In this document: positions 1 through 7,173 of the stretch, piece after piece
Layout: the number at the start of each line of letters is the position of its first letter
How positions within the stretch are numbered: the first letter of the stretch is position 1
From: Chitinophagaceae bacterium
GTDB lineage: Bacteria > Bacteroidota > Bacteroidia > Chitinophagales > Chitinophagaceae
DNA length: 42,870 bases
Reading direction: 5' to 3'
Assembly (NCBI GenBank): GCA_947455215.1
Contig: CANGNA010000034.1
Span: forward strand, 1-42,870
Program-made: the position numbers and the translations under genes
Notes under the pieces: model-generated
Told to the model about the DNA's origin: nothing
What the model saw: only the letters and a program-made list of their open reading frames with translations
The model's database searches: none

Positions 1-85
1 CCAAAAATATATAGCAAACCGCTACCTGTAAACAGCAAAAAAATAATAGCTTCGCTTACAGCCGGGTTGCCCCGGCACCACGTAC

Positions 86-799
86 ATGCAGCGCTCTCTT
101 TTAACATTATTCTTTTCACTTATTCTTTTGTATGCACCGGCGGTATACGCCCAGGTAAAGCCGGGGCCGGATGCAGCGAAGGCACCCATTGTGCCCGCCA
201 ATTTTCAAGTGCTGGAAGAATATAAAGATGGTAAAGGCAACATGGTGCGCGTCATCCGGTACGACCAGGGCAATATGCGCATCACCGAGACCATCATCAA
301 ACCCATCCAGCCTGTGCTGAACCTGAAACGCCCTATAAAAGGCGATACATTGATCAAAGACTCGGTACTGCTGATGGTCAGCAAATCCAGGTACCGGGTA
401 GATGTGTACTATAAAAGCCACATGATCCGGTCGTATAATGCTGTTTTTGGTCCCCGCCCAATGGAAAACAAGGCCATGGAAGGCGACCGATGCACGCCTG
501 AGGGTTGTTATAAGATCAAAAGCAAGAACGCCGCTTCTCAATACAATAAGTTCATGCTGCTCGATTATCCTAACGATAGCACCATGGTCCGCTTTGCCGC
601 ACTTAAGGAAAAAGGTGCCATTCCAAAAAATGCGCGCGTGGGTGGCAATGTGGGTATACATGGCATATGGAAGGGCGGCGACGATATGATAGAGATGGGC
701 GTAGGCTGGACCGACGGCTGTGTGGCCCTGAAGAATGCTGACATAGATGAACTGTATTCTTTTTGTGGCATCGGCACCCGTGTTTGCATCAAAAAATGA
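86..799 (+). CDS. L,D-transpeptidase (YkuD-type) family protein
   Basis: Likely periplasmic murein-modifying enzyme of the YkuD family, which forms 3-3 peptidoglycan cross-links or attaches proteins to peptidoglycan using an active-site cysteine. The 237-aa product has a signal peptide (residues 1-22, cleavage near A-Y-A/Q). The C-terminal half carries the family signature: H192 in GIHGIW, then C212 in GWTDGCVAL. The canonical motif is SHGC; here it is TDGC, so the residues just before the cysteine differ but the catalytic His and Cys are present. A short proline-rich linker (residues 24-40) follows the signal peptide. It appears monocistronic, with about 200 bp to the next gene. The fold call is firm; the precise substrate is not known. 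Confidence 0.85.
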   Translation: MQRSLLTLFFSLILLYAPAVYAQVKPGPDAAKAPIVPANFQVLEEYKDGKGNMVRVIRYDQGNMRITETIIKPIQPVLNLKRPIKGDTLIKDSVLLMVSKSRYRVDVYYKSHMIRSYNAVFGPRPMENKAMEGDRCTPEGCYKIKSKNAASQYNKFMLLDYPNDSTMVRFAALKEKGAIPKNARVGGNVGIHGIWKGGDDMIEMGVGWTDGCVALKNADIDELYSFCGIGTRVCIKK

Positions 800-965
800 G
801 CTTATATCTATCCGTTTTCCCGTAATTTTTAGGCCCTTTTGTGGATAAGAAAAAAGATATCCACCAAATCTCACCCGTCAGAAAGTGGCTCCTGTAGCGG
901 CTTTCAGCCTACTCCACCCATGTTTTTGGTTGATATCTTCTTCAAAAAAATTTTGGCGGCCAATT

Positions 966-973
966 TACCTTTG
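966..973 (+). promoter_or_regulatory. -7 promoter element (TACCTTTG) for the 996 gene
   Basis: Matches the Bacteroidota -7 consensus TAnnTTTG, 22 bases upstream of the ATG at 996. No TTG -33 element is visible at 17-23 bases upstream. Confidence 0.45.
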
Positions 974-995
974 TACCCTAAAACAACGGTATCCT

Positions 996-1307
996 ATGAG
1001 AGGAGAAAAACTATTCAAAGACCTGCTGCGCGCCAACGAGGCACAGCCTGCACGCAAGGGAAGAAAGAACGAGCTGGTGGAAGACAGGAACAACTGCCTG
1101 ATGGCGCGCTACTATTTTTACGGCCACGTAAAGGGCCGCTGCTACGAAGATATCATCCAGCTGCTCACCCGCGAATTCTTTCTGTCGCCCTACCGCATCC
1201 ACAGTATCGTGCTGCAGCACGCCACCGACATTACAGATTGGAAGGAGAAAAATATTACCTTGTATCAAATGAGTGCCCGATGGCCCCACCTGAGCTGGAG
1301 GAAATGA
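996..1307 (+). CDS. Uncharacterised 103-aa protein
   Basis: Short basic protein of 103 aa with no signal peptide or membrane segment. The start at 996 is preferred over an upstream in-frame ATG at 885 because the upstream peptide is low-quality and a TAnnTTTG -7 element sits at 966-973, between the two. It is rich in Arg/Lys at the N-terminus (residues 15-30), has a central aromatic stretch (MARYYFYGH) and ends in PHLSWRK. Small Bacteroidota proteins of similar pattern exist, with a variable helical body and a terminal aromatic/Trp motif, but I do not know a function. It sits 24 bp upstream of the MerR-type regulator and is probably co-transcribed with it. A DNA-binding role is possible but unproven. 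Confidence 0.65.
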   Translation: MRGEKLFKDLLRANEAQPARKGRKNELVEDRNNCLMARYYFYGHVKGRCYEDIIQLLTREFFLSPYRIHSIVLQHATDITDWKEKNITLYQMSARWPHLSWRK

Positions 1308-1331
1308 ATAACAATATGTAATTTGCAGGTA

Positions 1332-2108
1332 ATGAGCGAGCGTATTTTTACACTATTCGGAGAAGAGCTGGCACCGGAACAGCCAAAAGCTGCCGGTAAG
1401 ACCAGGCCCAAAAAGAAGTCCGAAGAGAAAAAGGAAGAGGTGAACACCCCTGCCACACAGGCACAGCCCGCCGGTATGGATGCTGCGCAACCGACTGCAG
1501 CAATAGTACAGGAGCCGGTTGCAGAAGAACCCGCAGCCGTTGTGGAACAACCTGTTGCCGCAACTGAGGCACCCGTAGCAGCAATACAGCCGGAAGAGGA
1601 ACGCGCGCCCGTTGCTGAAGCTGTGGTAGTGCCAGAACCGGCAGAACCAATGCCGGCACCTGCTGAAGAGACCACCATAACCGGCGAAACAGAAACAATA
1701 CCAACCGAAACAATTGTTGCAGAAACAACACCGCCGGTTGAAGAAAAGAAAAAAGCCAAAACGGAAAAGGTAGTAATAGAAGAGCCTACCGATGGTAAAC
1801 AGTACTATGCCATTGGCGAGGTGGCAGATATGTTCAAGGTAAAGACCTCGCATATCCGCTTCTGGACAACCGAATTCAACCTGAAAGTACGCACCACCCG
1901 CAAGGGCGACCGCCTGTATAATATGGACCAGATAAAGGAACTGCGTGCCATACACCACCTGGTGAAAGAACGTGGTTTTACCCTTGCCGGGGCAAAAGCC
2001 AAACTGAAGGACGAAAAGAAAAAAATAGAAGTGGAATCTGTAGACCTGAAGAAATCGCTGCAGCACCTGCGCGCCAAGCTGGTAGCCATCAAAAATCAAC
2101 TGAAGTAA
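1332..2108 (+). CDS. MerR-family HTH regulator with long acidic Pro/Ala-rich N-terminus
   Basis: A 258-aa predicted transcription regulator. The C-terminal part (about residues 157-227) is a MerR-type winged helix-turn-helix: YAIGEVADMF, then SHIRFWTTEF, then RLYNMDQIKELRAIHHLV, followed by a helical segment that could dimerise. The first ~150 residues are low complexity, rich in Pro, Ala, Glu and Val, which is unusual because MerR proteins normally start with the HTH. No C-terminal effector domain follows; the protein ends after a short coiled-coil-like helix. The ATG at 1332 is chosen; an in-frame TTG nine bases earlier is less likely. It lies 24 bp after the 103-aa gene and 2 bp before the thioredoxin-like gene, suggesting an operon. 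The ligand is unknown. Confidence 0.8.
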   Translation: MSERIFTLFGEELAPEQPKAAGKTRPKKKSEEKKEEVNTPATQAQPAGMDAAQPTAAIVQEPVAEEPAAVVEQPVAATEAPVAAIQPEEERAPVAEAVVVPEPAEPMPAPAEETTITGETETIPTETIVAETTPPVEEKKKAKTEKVVIEEPTDGKQYYAIGEVADMFKVKTSHIRFWTTEFNLKVRTTRKGDRLYNMDQIKELRAIHHLVKERGFTLAGAKAKLKDEKKKIEVESVDLKKSLQHLRAKLVAIKNQLK

Positions 2109-2110
2109 CC

Positions 2111-2638
2111 ATGAAAACTTTAATCGTCTTAGCAGCAGCGCTCCTGTTCATAACACCAATTCACGCACAAAGCATTGTGAAAAAATACGAGACCAGCACA
2201 GACAGCATCAACCAGCGCGTGGTATACCGCGGACTTATAGATTTTAAGATACTGGACGACGAGCCTACTTTCGACTGGTACAATACCGGGTCCGATCACT
2301 ATAAGCCGAAGAAGCGCTACATCAACACACTGAAAACAGAACTACCCAAATACTGTATAATAGTAGTGATGGGTACCTGGTGCGGCGATTCGCGCGACCT
2401 GGTGCCTAAACTGCACAAAGTATTGGTAGAGGCCGGCTACCCCATGGATAAGCTGGTGATGTACGGCGTAGACCGCTCCAAAACCGTAGGCCAGGGCCAG
2501 GAAAAGCCATACGATATTCACTTTGTGCCTACCATCATCCTTTTCGATGGCACCAAAGAAATAGGCCGCATCGTAGAAAGCGTCCACAAAAGCCTCGAAG
2601 CGGATTTGGCAGCCATTGTAAAAAGCAACAAGAAATAG
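2111..2638 (+). CDS. Secreted thioredoxin-fold protein with monothiol WCGDS site
   Basis: A 175-aa thioredoxin-like protein exported through a signal peptide (residues 1-19, ending I-H-A/Q). The active-site region reads GTWCGDSRDL (C91), so the usual CxxC is CxxS: the second, resolving cysteine is replaced by Ser94. The cis-proline loop is present (FVPT, P140), followed by the expected beta strand IILFDG. Such monothiol forms cannot carry out a classical dithiol cycle alone and may act as isomerase, thiol-trapping or binding proteins. It starts 2 bp after the stop of the MerR-type gene, so it is probably translated from the same message. The fold assignment is good; the partner is unknown. 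Confidence 0.8.
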   Translation: MKTLIVLAAALLFITPIHAQSIVKKYETSTDSINQRVVYRGLIDFKILDDEPTFDWYNTGSDHYKPKKRYINTLKTELPKYCIIVVMGTWCGDSRDLVPKLHKVLVEAGYPMDKLVMYGVDRSKTVGQGQEKPYDIHFVPTIILFDGTKEIGRIVESVHKSLEADLAAIVKSNKK

Positions 2639-2684
2639 CACTGCCACGGAACATACTTGGTTCAGGCCGCACCGACCACACGTT

Positions 2685-2812
2685 CCGCCCTGTAAGGGCG
2701 GGCTATCATAGCGCAGGGTTTCAACCCTGCGGCTCCAGCCGACGTGTTCGTTTCGTTCGCTCCATCCCTACATAGTTCATGGTGAGCCTGTCGAACCACG
2801 ACACGGACATGG
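2685..2812. repeat. REP-like intergenic repeat with two hairpins
   Basis: The spacer before hutH has two near-adjacent perfect inverted repeats: CCGCCC/GGGCGG at 2685-2701 and CGCAGGGTT/AACCCTGCG at 2712-2731. They are followed at 2778-2812 by a copy of a short dispersed motif (core TGAGCCTGTCGAA). Neither hairpin has a downstream T-run, so they look more like REP/BIME-type repeats than a simple terminator. No coding potential was seen. Confidence 0.55.
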
Positions 2813-2831
2813 GAAAGAAACCTTAAAACAT

Positions 2832-2839
2832 TACTTTTG
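2832..2839 (+). promoter_or_regulatory. -7 promoter element (TACTTTTG) for hutH
   Basis: Fits TAnnTTTG and lies 20 bases upstream of the hutH ATG. A clear -33 TTG is not visible. Confidence 0.5.
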
Positions 2840-2859
2840 CCCCCGTCAATTCATTAATT

Positions 2860-4344
2860 ATGGAATTACCAGAACATATATCTATCGACTACTTCCGTAC
2901 GTCGCAGGAACAGATCACATTGTCTGCCGCCGCAAAAGGCCGCATAGACCACAACCGCGCTTACCTCGATAACATTCTTAAAGAAGGCAATACCTACTAC
3001 GGTATCAATACAGGTTTTGGCTCTCTGTGCAATGTGCGCATCAAAGACGAAGAACTGTCTCAGTTGCAGGAAAACCTGGTGACCAGCCACGCCTGTGGCA
3101 TGGGCGACGAGGTGCCGGAAGAGATAGTACGCCTGATGTTGCTGCTGAAGGTACACGGCCTTAGCCAGGGCTATAGCGGTGTGCGCACAGAGATCGTGCA
3201 GCGCCTGGTCGATTTTTATAACAATGGTATCCACCCGCGCGTGTTCGAACTCGGCTCGCTCGGCGCCTCGGGCGACCTTGCTCCGCTGGCCCACCTGTGC
3301 CTGCCCATACTGGGCAAGGGCGAAGTGCGCTATAAAGGCGAGATCATGCCGGCAACAAAAGCACTGGAAGCCTGCGGCCTGAAGCCTATGAGCCTGGCAG
3401 CCAAAGAAGGCCTGGCGCTGCTCAACGGCACCCAGTTCATGAGTTCATACATCACCTGGAGCCTAACACAGGCTAAGAAACTGCTGATATGGGCCGATGT
3501 GATCGGCGCATTATCTACTGACGCTTACGACAGCAAGACAGAGCCTTTCCGCCACGCCATACACCGCGTGCGCCCGCACAAAGGACAGATAGATACCGCC
3601 AAACGTTTATTGCAGATACTGGACGGCAGCGAGATGCAACAGGGCACCAAGGTGCAGGTGCAAGACCCGTATTCCTTCCGCTGTATGCCGCAGGTGCACG
3701 GCGCCAGCAAAGACGTAGTGGATATGGCAGCAGGCGTTGTGGAAACAGAGATCAATTCTGTGACCGACAACCCTATTGTGTTCCACGACGAAGATGCTAT
3801 TGTGAGCGGCGGTAACTTCCACGGCCAGCCACTGGCCCTGCAGGCCGACTTCCTCGCCATAGCCATGGCCGAGCTCGGCAACATATCTGAGCGCCGCACT
3901 TACCTGCTGGTAAGCGGACAGCGCGGCTTACCTCCGTTCCTGGCGCCTGATGCAGGCCTCAACAGCGGCTTTATGATCGCGCAGTACACTGCTGCAGCTA
4001 TAGTAAGCCAGAGCAAGCAATATTGCACACCCGCATCTATAGATAGCATCGTGAGCAGCAACGGACAGGAAGACCACGTAAGTATGGGCTCTAACGCAGC
4101 TACCAAGCTGCGTAAGGTGGTACTTAACGTGCAGCGCGTGCTGGCCATAGAACTGCTTACTGCCGCACAGTCGCTGGAGTTCCGCAGGCCTAAGCACACA
4201 TCGCCTGCACTGGAAAAGCTGATGACCGAGCTGCGCAAAACAACCTCGTTCATGGCTAAGGATACCATCCTGCATGAAGGCCTGATAGCCGCAGAAAAGT
4301 TCCTCGACCGCCACCCTGAAGAAGTAACGGGATTAAAATTCTAA
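2860..4344 (+). CDS. hutH: Histidine ammonia-lyase (histidase)
   Basis: Catalyses non-oxidative deamination of L-histidine to trans-urocanate and ammonia, the first step of histidine utilisation, in the cytoplasm. The 494-aa protein carries the A136-S137-G138 triad in GSLGASGDLAPLAH that cyclises into the MIO electrophile. It also has YGINTGFGSL near residue 47, the S76-H77 pair typical of histidases rather than tyrosine ammonia-lyases, and the family block QDPYSFRCMPQVHGA. Length is slightly below the usual ~505 aa with no gap in the core. The other hut genes (hutU, hutI, hutG) are absent from this window. The SEC-C protein gene follows after 5 bp, so the two are probably co-transcribed. Function as a related aromatic ammonia-lyase is possible but less likely. 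Confidence 0.93.
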   Translation: MELPEHISIDYFRTSQEQITLSAAAKGRIDHNRAYLDNILKEGNTYYGINTGFGSLCNVRIKDEELSQLQENLVTSHACGMGDEVPEEIVRLMLLLKVHGLSQGYSGVRTEIVQRLVDFYNNGIHPRVFELGSLGASGDLAPLAHLCLPILGKGEVRYKGEIMPATKALEACGLKPMSLAAKEGLALLNGTQFMSSYITWSLTQAKKLLIWADVIGALSTDAYDSKTEPFRHAIHRVRPHKGQIDTAKRLLQILDGSEMQQGTKVQVQDPYSFRCMPQVHGASKDVVDMAAGVVETEINSVTDNPIVFHDEDAIVSGGNFHGQPLALQADFLAIAMAELGNISERRTYLLVSGQRGLPPFLAPDAGLNSGFMIAQYTAAAIVSQSKQYCTPASIDSIVSSNGQEDHVSMGSNAATKLRKVVLNVQRVLAIELLTAAQSLEFRRPKHTSPALEKLMTELRKTTSFMAKDTILHEGLIAAEKFLDRHPEEVTGLKF

Positions 4345-4349
4345 GATCA

Positions 4350-5060
4350 ATGTCCACATCATATTTCAATACCCCGGGCATGGTTACCGTGCCTAAGGAA
4401 ATAACACCACAAGTAGAAGCTCTGCTGGACAGGCTACAGGTAGATTATGACCCGGAGCTGATACCAGTACAGCCTGAAGCATACAGCCAGCCCGATGCCT
4501 GCTACGATAACGTGGCAGAAAAAGTAAAGCGCGATGGTGGCAAGCTGCACTACGGCTGGGCTGTGTGGCAGAGCAAGCACATCATAGAAGCAGAGCACTA
4601 TGCAGTATGGGAGCATGCCAACGGCGACTTGGTTGACGTATCGCCGAACAGGTTGGAAGCAACCACCATCATGTTCATCCCCGATGATCAGCCGATAAAT
4701 AATGATCTGATGGCCATACCCAATGTGCGGGTGAACATCAGCGGCAGCAAACTGATAGACGATTTCATACTGCTGTCTGAAACGGTAGATAAGATCTACG
4801 GTCTCAGCATCTACACCGATGAGGATAAATTGTGGTTACCGGAATCTGTACTGGCCACAGTAGATACGCTGAATCAATATCGCCTGGGTGCAGAGCAGTT
4901 ATATATGAGCGGCGGTAAGGCCGAAGGCCCTTGCTACTGCGGCTCTAAAAAAACATACAAAGCCTGCCATGGCCGCGGCATCAAACTACTTACAGAAGAC
5001 ATAGTAAAGCGCGCCCAGATGGTAGTGCGCCAGGAATGGATGAACAGGCAGCAAGCGTAG
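4350..5060 (+). CDS. SEC-C metal-binding motif protein
   Basis: A 236-aa cytoplasmic protein of unknown function ending in a SEC-C-type zinc-binding motif: C195, C197, C206 and H207 in CYCGSKKTYKACHGRG, the same pattern found at the C-terminus of SecA. The central part (about 65-105) has HYGWAVWQ, then EAEHYAVWEH, then GDLVDVSPN. This resembles a family of small bacterial proteins with a conserved H-x-GWAxW block, but its role is not known. The gene begins 5 bp after hutH and is likely in the same transcript. A role in binding protein or nucleic acid is suggested by the motif only. Confidence 0.75.
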   Translation: MSTSYFNTPGMVTVPKEITPQVEALLDRLQVDYDPELIPVQPEAYSQPDACYDNVAEKVKRDGGKLHYGWAVWQSKHIIEAEHYAVWEHANGDLVDVSPNRLEATTIMFIPDDQPINNDLMAIPNVRVNISGSKLIDDFILLSETVDKIYGLSIYTDEDKLWLPESVLATVDTLNQYRLGAEQLYMSGGKAEGPCYCGSKKTYKACHGRGIKLLTEDIVKRAQMVVRQEWMNRQQA

Positions 5061-5062
5061 TT

Positions 5063-5224
5063 ATGAAGATAACAGTCAATATACCTTTTTCAGAAGTCTT
5101 AAAGGCTGTAAAACAACTTACACCTACGCAGAAACACCTAATGTTAAAAGAGCTGGAGAGGCTGGAGCGAGAAGAAAGAATAGATTTACATGCACAAAAA
5201 GATGAAAAGCGCCAAAGACGATAA
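5063..5224 (+). CDS. 53-aa antitoxin-like protein
   Basis: Small protein of 53 aa, starting at the ATG at 5063, 2 bp after the SEC-C gene stop. A longer start at 5036 would overlap that gene and is less likely. The pattern is a beta-like IPFSEVLKAV start, then QLTPTQKHLMLKELERLE, then a charged Lys/Arg/Glu tail. This resembles short antitoxin-like proteins encoded upstream of PIN or other toxins in Bacteroidota and Cyanobacteria. It lacks an Xre domain, the usual partner of RES toxins. The next gene is the RES-domain protein, 51 bp downstream. It may be that gene's antitoxin or an orphan whose toxin was lost. Base composition is lower in G+C than the flanking genes. Confidence 0.55.
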   Translation: MKITVNIPFSEVLKAVKQLTPTQKHLMLKELERLEREERIDLHAQKDEKRQRR

Positions 5225-5275
5225 TCACAATTATACCCCATAACTTTTTTATCGGCTAGCAAAGGGAAATGATTA

Positions 5276-6232
5276 ATGTTAAAGATTAATACTATGTCTA
5301 TTACCCCTGGCTCAGAAAATAATAACGATATATTGAAGTTTAATGCTGAACTAGACCAAATATCTAGCATCACCGATTATAGTTATTCCTTGAATGAGCT
5401 TGTGACTATAGACAAATCGGACATGTCTTTAGAAGAAATTAGAACTCTATATTTTGATAAAGCTAAATGGTTCATTAACCGTCAAATTCAGTTGCTACCT
5501 AACAATTTTCGACCGTTAGTTTTTTTTAGAGTCAGAGCTGGAATCAAAACAACAGAAGATTTAACCCGTATCAAAACCTTTTCATATCCAGACCCTAAGT
5601 ACTGCACATCAAATGGGCGAGCAAACATAAAAAGCCAACCAGTGTTTTATTGTTCTCTAGATGCTACTACAGCGGTAAAAGAATCAAGGTTTAATACAGG
5701 CGAGGATTATTATTTGGGCGTGTGGTCAATTGATTTTAATGATGTGATTAGCTGTGCACCAATTATCCCTTTCGATTTGCACGAAAATCATCCACTGAAA
5801 TCACTTGTGATCGACGAAAATCGTGTAATACATGCGTTTACAAAAGAAGGGTTAAATAATGGCGAAAAGCTGGAATTACTTTATAACATACTTTCATGGC
5901 AGTTTATTAGCGAAACAGATCCGTACCCTTTAACCTCTTTTCTATCAGATGAAATTTTATTCAAACAACACATCGCAGATTGTCTTTATTACCCTAGCTA
6001 TCAATTTGAACAAAAGAATGTAAATTTCGCATTTCGACCAGATTTTGTTGACAAGTATTTTCGTCTCAATAAGGTTTATAAATATCAAATAGAAAGTTTC
6101 GATGGCGTTAACATTAGGTGCGGTGTTTTTGCTTATGGAATTGTTGAAAATGATAAAATTATCTGGAATAATATCAATGAAACCGAAGGTAAAGTATTTG
6201 CAGATTTTCTAAAACTGAAAGTAGATAGCTAA
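5276..6232 (+). CDS. RES-domain protein (possible NAD+-degrading toxin)
   Basis: A 318-aa protein with a RES domain, the fold of toxins such as MbcT and of related proteins that degrade NAD+. The three name-giving residues appear in family context: Arg85 or Arg87 in FFRVRAG, Glu136 in TTAVKESRF, and Ser241 in LYYPSYQ followed by KNVNFAF. Between them are GRANIKSQPVFYCSLD and a central helix LLYNILSWQFISE. The N-terminal ~75 residues are an extra helical region. It is markedly AT-rich: hand counts give 22 G+C of 60 at 5461-5520 and 17 of 60 at 6001-6060, against 36 of 60 at 6421-6480 in the next gene. This suggests recent transfer. The standard Xre antitoxin is absent; the 53-aa upstream gene is the only candidate. 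Start may be 5276 or the ATG at 5294. Confidence 0.72.
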   Translation: MLKINTMSITPGSENNNDILKFNAELDQISSITDYSYSLNELVTIDKSDMSLEEIRTLYFDKAKWFINRQIQLLPNNFRPLVFFRVRAGIKTTEDLTRIKTFSYPDPKYCTSNGRANIKSQPVFYCSLDATTAVKESRFNTGEDYYLGVWSIDFNDVISCAPIIPFDLHENHPLKSLVIDENRVIHAFTKEGLNNGEKLELLYNILSWQFISETDPYPLTSFLSDEILFKQHIADCLYYPSYQFEQKNVNFAFRPDFVDKYFRLNKVYKYQIESFDGVNIRCGVFAYGIVENDKIIWNNINETEGKVFADFLKLKVDS

Positions 6233-6249
6233 ATATACAATGTCAATTT

Positions 6250-7155
6250 ATGCCACACCCCAACTACATAGTACTGCAATGCTACGGATATGAGGCCGTG
6301 TTCTTAGAATGCGCGTATGCGCTTATGTCGTTGAGCAGGCAGTATACGCCCGGTGAGTTGGCGGGTACCGAGATATGGATATATACCGATAAGCCGGAGT
6401 GGTTCAGCAGGTTCAAAGACTGCCCGCTGCCGCTTAAGTTCCGCAAGATGGATGAGGCGCTCATCAAACAATGGCGCGGCAGTATAGACTTTGTGCACCG
6501 CATCAAAATAGAACTCCTCCTTGATTTTGTAGAAACGCATACCGGCAATATCCTCTATGCCGATACCGATATGGTGTTCCTGCAAAAGCTGGACGATGTC
6601 TGGGCAGGCATAGCACCAGGTGAACTGTATATGCACATGCAGGAAGGTAAGATAAGCGATAAGCCCAACCCCATCTTCCGTAAGCTGGATACATTCTTGC
6701 GGAGTAGCAATGCCATAAAAAATGAACGCGCACCACTCTACGATCGCTATATGTGGAACGCTGGTGTGCTGGGCTTCCACAGCAGCCATAGAGAATTATT
6801 GGTAAAGGCCCTGGAATATACCGATAGTGAATACCCTAAGTTCCCCAAGCATGTGGTAGAGCAATTTGCATTCTCAGTGCAGTTCAGCAACAAGGGCAAT
6901 ATCAGGTCGGCACTGCCGTACATGCTGCACTACTGGAACCTGAAAGAGATGCGCCAGATCATTGCCTCCTTCCTGCAACACTTCAATGGCCGTCCGTGGA
7001 ACGAACTGGTTAAGTATAGTTCGCTCATACAACCTTACGTACTGGTTACAGACAAGAACATTTTCCTGCAACACCGCAGCCTTACAGAGCGCCTCATCAA
7101 TAAAAAATGGCAGCCGCCAGTTTATGACTGGAACGTGCTGGAACAGCAGGTGTAA
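6250..7155 (+). CDS. Glycosyltransferase, GT8-like
   Basis: A 301-aa predicted nucleotide-sugar glycosyltransferase with no signal peptide. Residues 1-110 look like a GT-A Rossmann half ending in the metal/nucleotide-binding DxD motif, D105-T-D107 in ILYADTDMVF. The region RYMWNAGVLGFHSS (about 175-188) fits the second conserved block of GT8-type enzymes. Donor and acceptor are not predictable. The gene follows the AT-rich RES gene by 17 bp but returns to the host composition. It converges with the patatin-like gene, stops only 18 bp apart, and no obvious terminator hairpin lies between. Confidence 0.72.
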   Translation: MPHPNYIVLQCYGYEAVFLECAYALMSLSRQYTPGELAGTEIWIYTDKPEWFSRFKDCPLPLKFRKMDEALIKQWRGSIDFVHRIKIELLLDFVETHTGNILYADTDMVFLQKLDDVWAGIAPGELYMHMQEGKISDKPNPIFRKLDTFLRSSNAIKNERAPLYDRYMWNAGVLGFHSSHRELLVKALEYTDSEYPKFPKHVVEQFAFSVQFSNKGNIRSALPYMLHYWNLKEMRQIIASFLQHFNGRPWNELVKYSSLIQPYVLVTDKNIFLQHRSLTERLINKKWQPPVYDWNVLEQQV

Positions 7156-7173
7156 CTATTACAGGCAAGCCAC

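Noticed and set aside
840-848. Isolated TGTGGATAA DnaA-box match
   Set aside because: Single box with no cluster, AT tract or skew change; likely chance or minor DnaA regulation.
116-874. 252-aa minus-strand ORF opposite the L,D-transpeptidase
   Set aside because: Shadow of a clear gene; no motif and biased composition.
5276-6232. Prophage or IS origin for the AT-rich insert
   Set aside because: No integrase, transposase, terminal inverted repeats or target-site duplication seen at its edges.
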